Shown here in pieces: positions 40,164 through 53,436 of a stretch of DNA of 64,000 nucleotides (its first letter is position 1; each line of letters begins with the position of its first letter). The notes beneath the pieces are model-generated. The model saw only the letters and a list, made by a program, of their open reading frames with translations. It had not been told where the DNA came from and ran no database searches. The position numbers and the translations under genes were made by a program. The DNA is from Strongylocentrotus droebachiensis (lineage: Eukaryota; Echinodermata; Echinoidea; Camarodonta; Strongylocentrotidae). The stretch lies in NCBI GenBank assembly GCA_035222895.1, contig JAVYIG010000165.1, forward strand, positions 511,001-575,000, written 5' to 3'.

Positions 40164-42419
40164 TTGCAAAGAGAAAATACAACATGACACAGGGGAGAAA
40201 GAAAGAGAGGGGTATACAGAAAAAGGATGAGCTAATTGAGTCCATTTCCCGTATTCCGTTGTACGCCAATAATCGCATGCTTCCTCTTCATAAGTCACAA
40301 ATTTTTCCAGCGCACCTGACTGTCGTTTCTCTGTCAATCATTTTACGACAGAAAACTTCAAAACTCCAAAGAAGGGAGGCAATAAAGAAGGAGAGGCACC
40401 GCACAGTATCACTTTTTATGAGTCAAGCATGTCGGTTTGGAATTGTTCACAGAGCGGAAGGAAAATAAGAGATTTGTCAGAAGGTGTACTTGTACGATTT
40501 GTCATTACTTTATAGTTCAACACTGAACAGCCAAAGTATGCTAATATCCCTCTCCATTTTCCTCTTAAAGGGGTTAATCACCAAAATAATGTTAATATTA
40601 CTTTTGTTGTTCTTGCATATCTCTGGAAGACTTAAAATCGCCTCAACAAACTATAGGAGACATTAAAATCAATTGAATACAGAATTTTGTCAGTCCTATA
40701 GATTGAATACAGAATTTTGTCAGTCCCATAGACTTAATATCTCATTCATTATGTACGATTAAAGAACATAAATAACAAATTTCTTTACCCTTCAGCCATG
40801 AAATCAGGAACTCCATAGTTCTTCTTATCTAGAGCTACTTCAGTACATCCTGAGACATCCTGCAGTAAGAAAGAAATTAGGAAATGAAAAAGAAGAACAA
40901 TCATTATATTTATAGATCCATTTATGCATGATAAAGTGAGGTTAACACTGACAAGAGTGCATTCATTTTCACTAGGGCAACCAAGAAAATACACCTATAT
41001 GCTCAAGCTTTGCAAGACTTTTTCACAACACTTTCTTCACACATTTTAGACTCAAACACAAGACACCTGTGCACAGTCCTGTATGATACTTGAAAATATC
41101 AGAACTTGCAAATCAACTTTAAAAGCTGAAAAGACCAAGAATGAGACTACATGCTAACACCTTCATCCCGTTCGAGATAATCATGATGAAGATCAAATCC
41201 TGTTCATGAGTAAAGAATAACGGAAGGGTTTAAAGATGAAGTTGGGCTCTGGTCGTGCGATTGCATTGTGAAAGAAACAGTGTGGAATCGACCAGAAAGA
41301 TTGATCATCTAACATATAAGTATTTGTGTGTATTGCAAGGTTCTGGAATCATCAAAATGATAAGAAACTTGGCCAAGTCTTGGTAAAGTTACAAACACTG
41401 TATACAGAAAGATGCATATTGGACTACACAAACACGTGGCGTAAAAATCCATCCCGATGTTTACGATGTTTCAAGACATATTTAGAATATGAAGGCATTG
41501 GAAGAGCCATGCTTTTCAGGGAACATGTTTTATCTGATGTTCTTCCACACTTGCATGATATCAATGATAACATGACCAGAACTCAACTTTATCTTTAAAG
41601 AAGTTCAACTTATTCCAACCATCCAGCATTCTTCTCTCACTGGGAAAAATTCAATGTCTGGCCCTGATATCTCTCACTGCACCCATACAGACTTGGCACG
41701 ATGCCAAGACACCAGCTACCAACCGTTTGACTCCACACTTGTTTGTAGTAAACATGAGAACCATCATCATCATGAGGGAGCAATCAGAGTGAGATCTCAA
41801 GTCAGGTGTGGTGGACATTTCCTGGACGATCAGACAAGTCCTTTCTCACTTTGCTCTACAAATCAGACTCAAAACCCTGGATATAAAGCAAATCTCTAAG
41901 GTAATAGACAGTATTTTGGGCTGTAAGGCAGCATCAATCCAAGTTTTACAGCATCCTCCTCCACAAGACATAGCAAGCCTTGCAAAGGAGCAAAGGATTT
42001 AAGTGGGGCATATGAAGTAGCTCAATGTATTCCCTTGCTATCACATTTCTACCAGTGAGCTATAACCTATGTTTTCAAAGAAAAGATATCGTTTAAAATC
42101 AGAGAAATGTGATTAAATCTATTTTGGGAGCTGTTCCATATACTCTCTGACAAGTGGTATGTATCATACAGTAAAACGTGACATAAAGGTTTTAGGGCCA
42201 TAAACCATCCAATTCTCTTCCGAAAAACCAACAGAGGTTTCATGTATCCCCCATTTCAATTTCAAAATAGCTAGGTCCATCCCTAAGGCCTAAAAAAAAG
42301 AAAGATGTTGTATTGCCCTTTAGGTGCCAAAACATGTGTCGGTCAGTCAGTAATCTTTTTTTCCTCTCCCCCCCCCCCCTCTTTTGGCTGATATTTTTCA
42401 GCTTTAAATGCTTTAAAAC

Positions 42420-42458
<39 letters not shown>

Positions 42459-45400
42459 CCAACCATAGATTTCAAGATTTTTGGGTCTGTCGCAAAGGGC
42501 AATACAACATCTTTTTGTTTAGGCCTAACAAGGGAGTTCGCCTTGAATGTGGAACTACTACTACCCCCATGGACCGTGGTAGGAAGATAGGAAGTAGGGC
42601 ATGTGTTTGATTTATGGCTGAATAAATATGCCCTTTACCAGAAACACCATTTCTGTTGAGAGAGAGGGTTTTTGTAAAGTACACTTGCGGGCCATGAACT
42701 TAATGAAATTTAGCAGCTACAGTAGTTTATGTTGACAGTTTAAATGTTGAAGACTTGGCTGTGGCTCAAAGCTTTGACACGTCACAGGGTTTGGCTCTAA
42801 GTGATCATCATCCTACTCTCGATCGTTTCAACATGATATTCAGCCTACAGTTAACAACTAGATTATTCATACCCTTGTTAACTTGATGATTTTTGTGTTT
42901 TTATTGTAACTCAAGAATGTAAGGTGGACTGGTTGAATTAGGGCTTTTGTTGAATACTTTATGATGTAAACTTGAATATGTCAAATTCTCAAGAAACATA
43001 AAATGGGAAAAATACTAAACTTGGCAAGGATAAGTATAAACTATAATTCAGTTGTACATTCTGGCCATTTTAATTCATTTTCTCATACCTTTGCCACGGC
43101 TCCAAACTAATCTTTTTGGAAGATCTATTTTTTTAGAGTCTGTAAAACTGAGCCCTATGTACAAATTTCATTTTTTTTTTTTTTTTTTTTTTTTTTTGGG
43201 GGGGGGGGGGGTGGTCCTGACTCCCATGAGGTTGGAGCAAAGAATATGACAATGTCCATGTAATGTTGGTATGAGATCTTCTACTACACATGGAAGATGA
43301 AATCATCTGTTGAAGATTTGTATGCAATGAATACATATATAGTAGTGCACTGGCAGAATCATTTCTATTTCAATTGCTTCTCTTCAAAATGTTTGGTTAA
43401 TACATGTTTCTTTGTTTACCAGCTTTACATGGACATCACATTTATATAAAATTACATAAACTTGGGTCTATATTATTGATTTACCATGAAGCTAGAGTTC
43501 TTCTAAATATAGTTGGCTATGCTTTTTATGCTAAACTCAATCTGAGAAAACATGGTTATGGATGATAATTAGGAGACATGGTTTCTCAATTCTGGTGTGT
43601 CACAAAATTGTCTCAACCCCATGGAACGACCCAATATTAAAATGCTATGGATCCTACATGTACTTTAAAAAAGACAACTGCTGAATTGTATTTTTAGAGC
43701 TGACTGGAGGGTGGATTAAAATCTCTTAGAAAGTTATTGAAATATGAAGACAATCCCATCTGGGTTGACTGATCAGTCATGTATGTGTCATGAAGAAGTA
43801 CAGGCCAAGGTGGACTTTCTATTCTATACATAGCATTTGATAAAGTGTACCGATCACAAAATCATCAAATAGTTTTGTATGTCTGTGGTTCCATGTCCTA
43901 TTACTGTATTTAAAAGATGAGCTTGCTTCTGTAAAGAGATATTGCAAGTTTAAAAACACCCTCAATTAAACAACTCATGACTTGTGAGGAGACTACTTTC
44001 TTTATATTCCTCATCCGCTAGCCCATAGAAAGCCTGGAGAACTTTTTTTAATTTAAGGGTAATATCATACATTCTAGCTGTACATAAATGAATATATTTA
44101 GGTGATTGGTAAACCTATTTATGAGGTGTTTTTTTTCCAGAACAGGCATTGGAAACGTGTCTCTTTGGAGTAAGAAAAATGCACTGATATTTCAGTTCAT
44201 TCTTTATTAAGGAAACCATATCTTCTCTAAGTCTGTGACACAATAGACCCCAAAATATGACAACTGCATACTGAAGCTTTAATGGCTTCTCATATTTCTT
44301 GCTCTAAATGTTCCAATTTCTTTCAATTTCCCGTCAGTGTCTCGTCATCCTGTCTCATAGATGTCTGAGACCCTCATCCTACCAAAGTTAAACTGAACTC
44401 TTCAATGTTTCAGATAATCTTTATTCGTTGTAGCTTCTTATGTAGGAAGGGATGTATTATTTTATTTCACAGAAATAGGGGGAAGGGGAAGTGCATGTTT
44501 TGGGGAAAGGGACATGAAAATAAAATAATCAGGTCATTTGATTCATAAATATTGTGAATCTTCTTTCTTCAATTCTCCTCATTTTCTTCAATTCAAAGTC
44601 TCAACAAAATGGAATGCCTTCATTATAGCTTGTCTATGAATAAAGACATTCAAGAAAATTATCCTATCCTCTGAATTCCAAAACACTGTAAAAGTACAGG
44701 AATAGCACCAAATTGTGACTTCTCAAAACTTGTATCATCAAAAGCTGCTTAAAATCAGATATTTCTACCTAGAATATCCTCCCTTAGGAGTGAAAGATTA
44801 CTATCAGAATATTACAAACATATGTGTTGGTGACTTTGCGTTACACAGTCTTATTTTAGGAATATGAGATATAGAGATTGAAGGAAGGTGACTCAAACAT
44901 GACACAATCCATTAATTAGCCTACAATGAAGTTTGGATTCAAACACCTGAAACAAGATGAGAACAACCACCTATATGCCTTTATCAGCTTTAACACACAC
45001 CAAGGCATACACCAAAAATGTATCAAAATGTATAATCCTAGTCTGAGAAAAGTTGAGGGGCCCAAGTTAATAATGAAATAAATGTTCTCTTTTGTTATCT
45101 CTCCAAACTACAATTTATTACTTTCAACTACTGCCTTCTCTCAATGATTCTCCTTTCTTTTCTTGTATTTCTTTATATATATATCTCTCTCTCTCTCTCT
45201 CTCTTTCTCCCTGTTTCTCCTCTTTCTAGCTGTTCTCTCCTTTTCATTTGGCCTCTCTCTATGATGTCAAAATTGTTAGTATGTTTAAGCAACATAATAC
45301 TAACATCTAGAACTTTTGACTTTTCACATCTTTTTTTACATCAACTTTGCATGGGTTTTCATAAAGAAACATCAATAGAGGATGATAGTGCGGTATGGTA

Positions 45401-48400
45401 TGTAATCCCGTAGGATTTTTTTGCCAAAGTTGATTTTTTTTTTTTTTTTTTTTTGGTTGCTGTTTTGGCTTCAAAAGGGTCCCAATTGGCCAAAAATGAT
45501 GGGGTTCAAATTTTCAGACCCCTCCTTAATTTCCTGGGGGGTCCATATTGGGCGCCAAAATGGCTTATATAACGCGCAATAGGGAAATTTGGTGTCTTCA
45601 GGAAAATTTGAACCCCATCAATTTCTGATAGCTTGGACCCCAATGAATAAAAAAATGCAACAAAAAAAAAAACAACGGGAGCTGTTTCAGTGACATACCG
45701 TACCACACTTTGATCTTGAGTCAGTCACTATGGATATCATCATTTAGTCGGAATCAAAGCCTGCCTAAAGCTAATGTTCACAAGGATCATGAAACATGTT
45801 TCACTCAGGAAATATTACTAAGTTTATCCTGTCAATGTCTGAGCTTGGGATAATTTAATGAATTCTGTCACAATTGAAGAAACAAAAAGAAAGAAAGACA
45901 AAAAAGAAAATACAAACAACCAAGAAAATGGGAGAATAAAAGCTCACACTTTTTCTCTCCTATTTTGTGGCTTGTTGATCAGTATCTTGTGTATCAGAGT
46001 AGCATGACATGACTCATATCTCTTTTCTTCAGCAGAGATTATTATCAAGACGTCAATTGTAAATATTGCTAAACCATTAACACCTGAGGCCAGAGAGCTG
46101 AAGAGAAGCACAGGAAAGTTAGACTTCTTGTGAGAAGCAGATTGCATGGGAAACCCTCTGACTATCATGTGTCACACCAAACCTTTTTCAGCTCATTTGT
46201 TATTTGACTGGCCTCGTGTATTTTGTTAAAACTCCCAAATTGACCCAATGAGTTGACCCATCTCATTCCAAAACCTCATCCCTTAACACTTCCTCTTTAT
46301 AAATAAAGCCTTTTAAATTTTGAATTTGTTATTAGATTCATGATGGGCAATCTTTCTTGTAGTGTGACTTAAGTTAGCTCCATGTCTACATTAAACTTTT
46401 AAAAGTTCTTTCCCTTCTCATAAAAATAATAATTTGTCCTTCATTATTTTGCTCAACAAACGGTTTTCCTTATGAACATCCTCTGCTTTCTTCCGTATGT
46501 TTGAGTACACTAAAAGACTATCAGATGCATTGATATATGGTCATTTTCACGGTAAAGGGTGTAACTTTGAAATTTTGACATTTTTTTCTCCAGTGATCTT
46601 ATAAAGCTACAGAATTCAAAGATATTTTGGCATATGAGTAACCTACTTGGGTGCTACCTTGGGTAGCATAAACTTCTTCAGGGATTACTTCGTTAAATTT
46701 TGGCAGGCACATGAGTACCCTAAATGTGACCCTTTTGATGTACACAAAATACATAGACATTTTTGTAAAGCCCTGCATTTTTTTCAGGAACAGCGAGGAT
46801 TGTTTTTGTTATGCAGAATGTGAAGTTAGATGTTCAATAAAAAGTGCCAAAGAAGTTGTAACTGTAACTGCTCCTCTATTTTTGAGAACAGAGAGTTGTT
46901 ATTTGTCGTTTCGGAGACTTCATTTTCCGTTAACAATAGTTAACAAACTTCATAGCAAGAGCTCTGGTTTGAAAAGTGCTTTCTACCATTTCATTTGTTC
47001 TTGATATAACACTTGATATCTATACTTCCAACTAATGACAAAATTTGTCTGATCATGTTGCTTGTAAGAATTTTTTAAACGCTTGACTGAGTCGCGCCAT
47101 TTTTCCGTTAGCTGAATTGAAGCCTCCGAAACAAACTATTCAGACAGCTTGTACAAATATGAATATAGGAACTTATCCAATCATTATATCAAAATGTAGC
47201 ATTAGGACCCCTAAATCACTTGTCAAAAAATAGCTGAGATATTCCCCACTGTTAAAGAATAACAGACAATACAAACTTTCCGTTAGCACTTGAAGCCTCC
47301 GAAACACTTGAAGCCTCCGAAACAGCCAAAAGATTATTTTTCATTTTTTAAATACCTAGACCGATGTGTTTCATGTTAAATTTGCATGGCAATCATAGGT
47401 TAGGATGTGCAGGCTCCCTTGAAGTTGAAAGTAAATAGATATCCAGTTAATTTTTTTCAAGACTTACTAATAACCAAAAAAACTTGTTTCGGAGGCTTCA
47501 AACTGTAGTTAACACCATATTTTTGGCTATTGTGGTTTTATAGATAGGGGATTGTTTACAGTTTTCCTATTGAATGTTTGGTTTTGGTCTATTAAAGGAC
47601 AGGAATGTGTTAGATGTTATTGGCTCTTTATTTTTTTAATGATTTACAAATAGTCAGTATTTCAGAAAGAAATTTTACACCAGTACTAGGAGTATTCACC
47701 TGTTTCAAACCTTGATAATGTAAGAATCATTCACCAAATAATAAAAAAAGTTTATACATATAAATCTTCCAAGCTTTATGAATATTTTAATATATAAAGT
47801 ATTAAAATGAATCACTGTATTTTCCCAAATTATAAGACATCCATAATATTTATCCAATTTGTTTCGGAGGCTTCATTTAGTGTTAACAACATGTATCATG
47901 GTCTTTGCCAACCCCTTATGATCAAATGGCACAGGCCATGCCATCCAAAGACCATTTGTAACAGTAGGAGAGAAATTTGGTGGGCAAAGAACCCTCTAGA
48001 AATGTTTGGGTAGCAGTGTGTACAACCCCTTTTAAGACAATGGAATAATAATAATAATATTTAGTTCTTGTGTAGCACATATTGAACGTCTCTATGCGCT
48101 TCCAAATTTGGAAATTATTACCCCGGCTTTAGCATGGCTTCCATTACGGCGCTTAAGCATTTCAAGGAATTAATTCCTGCCAGGTACCCAATTTACCTCA
48201 CCTGGGTCGAGTGTGGCAAATGTAGATTAGTGTCTTGCCAAAGGACATTAGTGCCGCGGCAGGACTCGATCTGCGGACCTTGTCCACAACAATAGACCAT
48301 GAAGATCATGAAGATATTGACAAGGTTACAGCAACATGTGCTAGCAACATCTGATACTAGATAGCATCTCTTCCAGACAGGCATGAACACTACAGGCAGT

Positions 48401-51400
48401 TCTCTCATTTCCTTACTGTTATCCACAGGAATATAGAGGTAAGAACTGTATATTTTGTCCTTAAATTACTTAACTTGTACTTTTTGTTTAATGGGTCATT
48501 GTAATGGAACTGATGTGTGAAAGTTTTTGAAGTTTAGATTTGTCACTAAAAATATAGTGAGGCCTAGTAACGATCTGTATTGTACATTGTACATGTACCT
48601 TTATCATACTCAATGTTTGTGGTTTTAAAGGTCGGTGACATCCAAATATAGTTTGATTCCTGTTGATGTGCAGCCTAGAAAAATGCTCCAAATCTCATTC
48701 ATCTTGTGACATCATCTGTAAATCATTAGTGAGCTAACAAGAGACAGTGGTATGTATAATAGCTTAACCAGAGCTGATCACCTGTTTACAATAGACCATA
48801 CAATACCAACTTACGAGTTGCTATGTCAGAAGTGGTGTAGTATCACCAGTAAAAGAAAGGTAACGTGGAGGTATTTGTGAGCATGTGCTGAGCTGGAGAA
48901 AGTTACATAACAATTTCTCTTGTTAGCTCACTAATGATTAACAGATAGATAAATGAAATCTGGAGCATTTATTTAGGGTGGAGCTTAGCAGGTCTGAGAA
49001 AATTATTGTAAAATATTTAAAAATCTATGAAATATATTTATAACAAATTATGAGTTGTATGCAGCCCTGCACATAAACATGAATCAACTTATATTTGGAT
49101 GTCACCTGACCTTTAAAGTTTGCCTCAGTACCAAATGTTTAAATTAGACTCCTGATATACATGTGTGTACATAAACAGGTCTATGGCTATGCACAATGGT
49201 AAACCAGTAATAAGGAATGAAATCCTTGTACAAATTACAATTTTGAACAGGTTATTCCTGCAAATCCATGGTCAAAACAGATAAAAACAAGTCTGTCATT
49301 AATTAGTACTTAAAGGTTTGTGTAATGTACACATTAAGCATACTTAGTGATGGTGCCCGTATAGACTTCTAAACTAATTTTTAAACAACACATGGATAAA
49401 TAATAAATTATTATGTAATGCACAAACAAAATTATTGTTTTTTAGTGTCCAAGCTCAGATGTATTAACATTGTTCTGTGCAGTACAAACTGCTAATTTCC
49501 TATTTTCTTCTCCAATTGCAGGATCAATGTGAGCGATTATGTGGCCATATATTTTGATGCACCTTCATCTACATGTAGCAGCAGGACTACAAATGGGGTG
49601 GTTTTCATGGCTCTCGTAAGTATTACCCATGTTAGATCTCGGATTATTAAAAAAACATTTAACAGGATCAACTTTCTTTATTTGAGAAATACATAGACAA
49701 TAAGATCTTTCTAAAATATATATGAGCAGATGCTGTGGTACTGAACAAAGTTAACGGGGTGAATGAAATAAAATAAGGGACTGTGAGATATTTCAAGGAA
49801 GTGAAATGCATTCTGAAAGCTGTTTTTCTGTGTTTTAATGAAATTTTGTATTTGCTATATATTCTTATTTTGCTACTAGGTAAAAGCTGTGATTGATGAC
49901 AATGTCAAAGTCAAATTCATGCGCCGGAACAGCAATGGTCTGTATTAATTTACAGAGGACTGTGAAGCCCATCAGCCTAAAAAAAGATGTAATACAGAAG
50001 CTGACTCTACCAACCAGGACCCCTACCCCAGCCGGCAGAGCTTACCTTTATAATTTTTAAGAAGGAGAACTGGACATGTTGGCAGATAAATTTCTTTGAA
50101 ATAAGAAGTAGAACACAATTGTGTTCCAGGACAAAAACCTGTAAATACTTACTATGCTATTGGTTTCACAAATATGAATGTCAGTGTAAATGTTATAACA
50201 CATAACAAACAAGTTTGTGGAAGCCACTGTGCGGAAATTTAATTCTTTGCACTAAGAATAAATGATGACAAAGACGCAAGTGAAGGGTAATGATACATTG
50301 CTATGAATTAACATAAATGGTTTCTATGTGAACAATTATTTTAAGTACTTTACTTTCAGTTCAACATTTTATCGAATCTTCAAAAGTAAGGTTAAATTTC
50401 GCTTTGTATATTGCCTTTGTAGTTGACAATATAGTGTGTTAACATGTTTGAAGCCTCCGAAACACTACTTTGAACTGATCCTATACATGTATATGTTTCC
50501 TGAATGTTTCAACTTTGATATGAGAAAAGTGATTTCCTTGGAAATTACATACTTGACAATATATTTCCCTGAGTATCAGCACAGATTTGAAATCCTCATG
50601 GATGCTATTAAGTGACTTTGCAATGTTTGCGTACTGAACAAAAAACTCATTGTATTAAGTAAAGATAATTTGTAACATACATGTACCTAACTTTATATTA
50701 ACAAGTATTTTTACACTGTAAACAAATGTTTTAGGTGTTATATTAGTAATTTAACATATCATTAACAGTTTAAGTTGAATTTTTCTTAATATTTTACCTA
50801 AGTAATGGACAACATTTTATGTTAACATGATTGAAGCCTCCGAAACAGGCATTTTGTTAACCTGAAGCCTCCGAAACACACACATGAGAAATTTTCAACT
50901 TCCTCATTTGAAATGCGATTTCTTTGGAATTTGCATGGTAATTAGCCTTCACTGAATGGTATTTGTATAATAATTTGTATTTTGCTCCCCCTCTTGGAAG
51001 ATAGGTAAATTTGAAAAATTAAATGTCAAAGTCATATTTTATCTTGAATTTGACAAACGCATTGAATTTTTTTAAAGACCAAATAAGTTTGACCAAAAAA
51101 GCTTTATAAGCCTTTAAGTACATTAGAATAGCAAATGAAAAATAGCAATTGAATTATGTTTGGAGAACAAATGTTGTCATTTAAGTTGATAGAATTAAAA
51201 TGTTGTTTTTGTTCAAATTTATCATATTTGTCACAGTTGTTCATTATTTTTCCAGGTTTCTCATGTAGTTTAAGCTCCAGAACCAAAAAAAATCCATAAT
51301 TTAGACACTTATAGTACTAATTTTAGTAGAAATTATTATGAAAACATATTTTGAAATTTTCACCCTGTTTGAGAAAAGTTACACCCTTTACTGTGAAAAT

Positions 51401-53403
51401 GACCATATGAAGACATTCCATCCTTAATAATATGAATTTTGTAAAAGAAAATAAAAACACACATTTGCTGAAAGCAAATTTAACTTATTCATACTAATTT
51501 AAAGCAATTTCATGTGTTTAAATCGGTTAAGTTTAAGTCTACGATGCCAAACTAAAGTCTTTGAGATGATAAATTCAGTTAAAAAAGAGGAAACACTTCC
51601 AAACTTGATGCGTGTTGCTACGGAGATGATTAATGCTATCCTGAAAAGCTGCATAGCTCAGCGGAAAAAAATGACTTTTTCATTCTCATTGCCGTAACAT
51701 GAAGAAAACAGGTGCATGAGTTATGATACACCCTATATGATCTAGAACAATTGATACAATATATCACAGCATGAAATAGAACACATGTGGTGTGTATCTA
51801 TGTAGCATTATAGAATGACGGCCAAAGCTGCTTTTCTTCATTAATCTAAACCCTGCCGGGTTCCAATGTCTTCTCTGAAGGGAGGTTTTATATCATATGC
51901 ATCTACATTAGACTGACAGTATGGGGGTTAAAATAGATTCATGGTGAAGGGAAACAATTTTTGATTGCTGATGCGTAAACATCACTGACTAGGTTGATGG
52001 TGAAGAACAGACTGCGTATCTTCGTCTTTCAAAAATTAGGACAGGAATTCCAGGATTAAGTCTGAATTAAGGAGCATTAATGTACCGACCAACAGAAAGC
52101 AAACCATTACAAAAAGTAACGGAACTACACTGACATTACTACTCAGTGTCACCTGTACAGCTGTACTATACCCCCATGTCTTTCAATGAAATCAACAAGA
52201 GTGAATTGTTAGACAAAATTACTGACATGCAAATACTTGGTTTAGAGAAGCTCCTCCCACTTATTTTTGTTCAATTCCATCAGTTTTTATCTTGCATTTT
52301 GACCAGAATTTGATGGTGTGATGCCTAGACATGCAAGCAGACAATGCTTTCAATCTCAGCTCGTATTTTCTAGACCTCTTTAATGTCATGACTGTGGATA
52401 CTCGTGGTTTATGAGGTTTCACCCCTCCCCCTCCCCCCCCCCCCCCCCTTCATCTCCACCCCTCACTCCATTGCCTTAATATTTCCGGACTATATTCATA
52501 AAAAATGAGAACATTTCATGAATGCTCATAAGAAGTTGGTCAGGCACGTGCAGCAGTAGACATTTTGTCACCCATTCTAATACTAACAACTTCTTTTTAA
52601 GTCTCTGAAACTTGTTGAACTCTCTGCCTAGCATGAATCAGGACATGAACGGCACGCGATGCTGTGCCAAACTCTAAGCGTGCCCCCCCAATATGTATCC
52701 TACGCGATGCTGTGCTCAACTCAAAGCGTGCCCCCCACAATATGTATCCTACGCGATGCTGTGCCAAACTCTAAGCGTGCCCCCCCCCAATATGTATCCT
52801 ATGCGATGCTGTGCCAAACTTTAACCGTGCCCCCCCCCATATGCATCCTACATATCAGAAGATAAAACAAATGAAAAGGAACAAAAATAGGACCAGATAG
52901 AGGACGTCACATGAACGTTAACCCAAAGACCTCTATCCACAGGTAGTACTTTGTAATCCGTACTCTGAACTCTGAGATGAGACTGCATACCACAAGGTTA
53001 TCAGGGTTCTTATTCTTGGGTGAATTTTTCAATACATGATTCCTCTTTAGAAAATACATACTGGTACGTTCCACACTGCTGTCAATGTAACTAGGTTTTA
53101 CAAGTTCTTAATTTGTAAAATAACCATCATAATCATCATCATCATCATTGTCTTTATTGAATTATATTTGATTACAATGCTTGACTGCACATACACTACA
53201 GCCTACATTTTATCATTATATTTCTTGTGGGAAAATATAGTACAGTAGATGTTCCATGAATTACCCCTTCCTTCTGCTCTTTTAATTGATCCCCTGCTTT
53301 CAATTTCTCCAGATATTGGTATATTCTCTCTTCCTCCCTCTCCCTCCCACCCTCTCCCTCTCTTTCTCTTTCTCTCTCTCCCTCTCTCTCTATCTCCCTC
53401 TCC

Positions 53404-53436
<33 letters not shown>

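Larger units (their letters stand above)
46538..51405. mobile_element. 4.87 kb TA-flanked TIR element carrying a repeated 15-mer
   Basis: The termini TGGTCATTTTCACGGTAAAG then GGTGTAACTTT (left) and inward TGGTCATTTTCACAGTAAAG then GGTGTAACTTT (right) match at all but one of about 31 positions. TA lies directly outside both ends (46536-46537 and 51406-51407), the duplication made by Tc1/mariner-type and some other transposases. Inside are nine copies of TGAAGCCTCCGAAAC, two exon-like coding pieces (49522-49615 and 49880 to about 50058), a nested SINE and a nested TTAA MITE. The superfamily is not identified. Confidence 0.82.

Noticed and set aside
41326-41598. 90-codon plus frame
   Set aside because: Its first half is a copy of the non-coding TTAA MITE also seen at 1949-2344.
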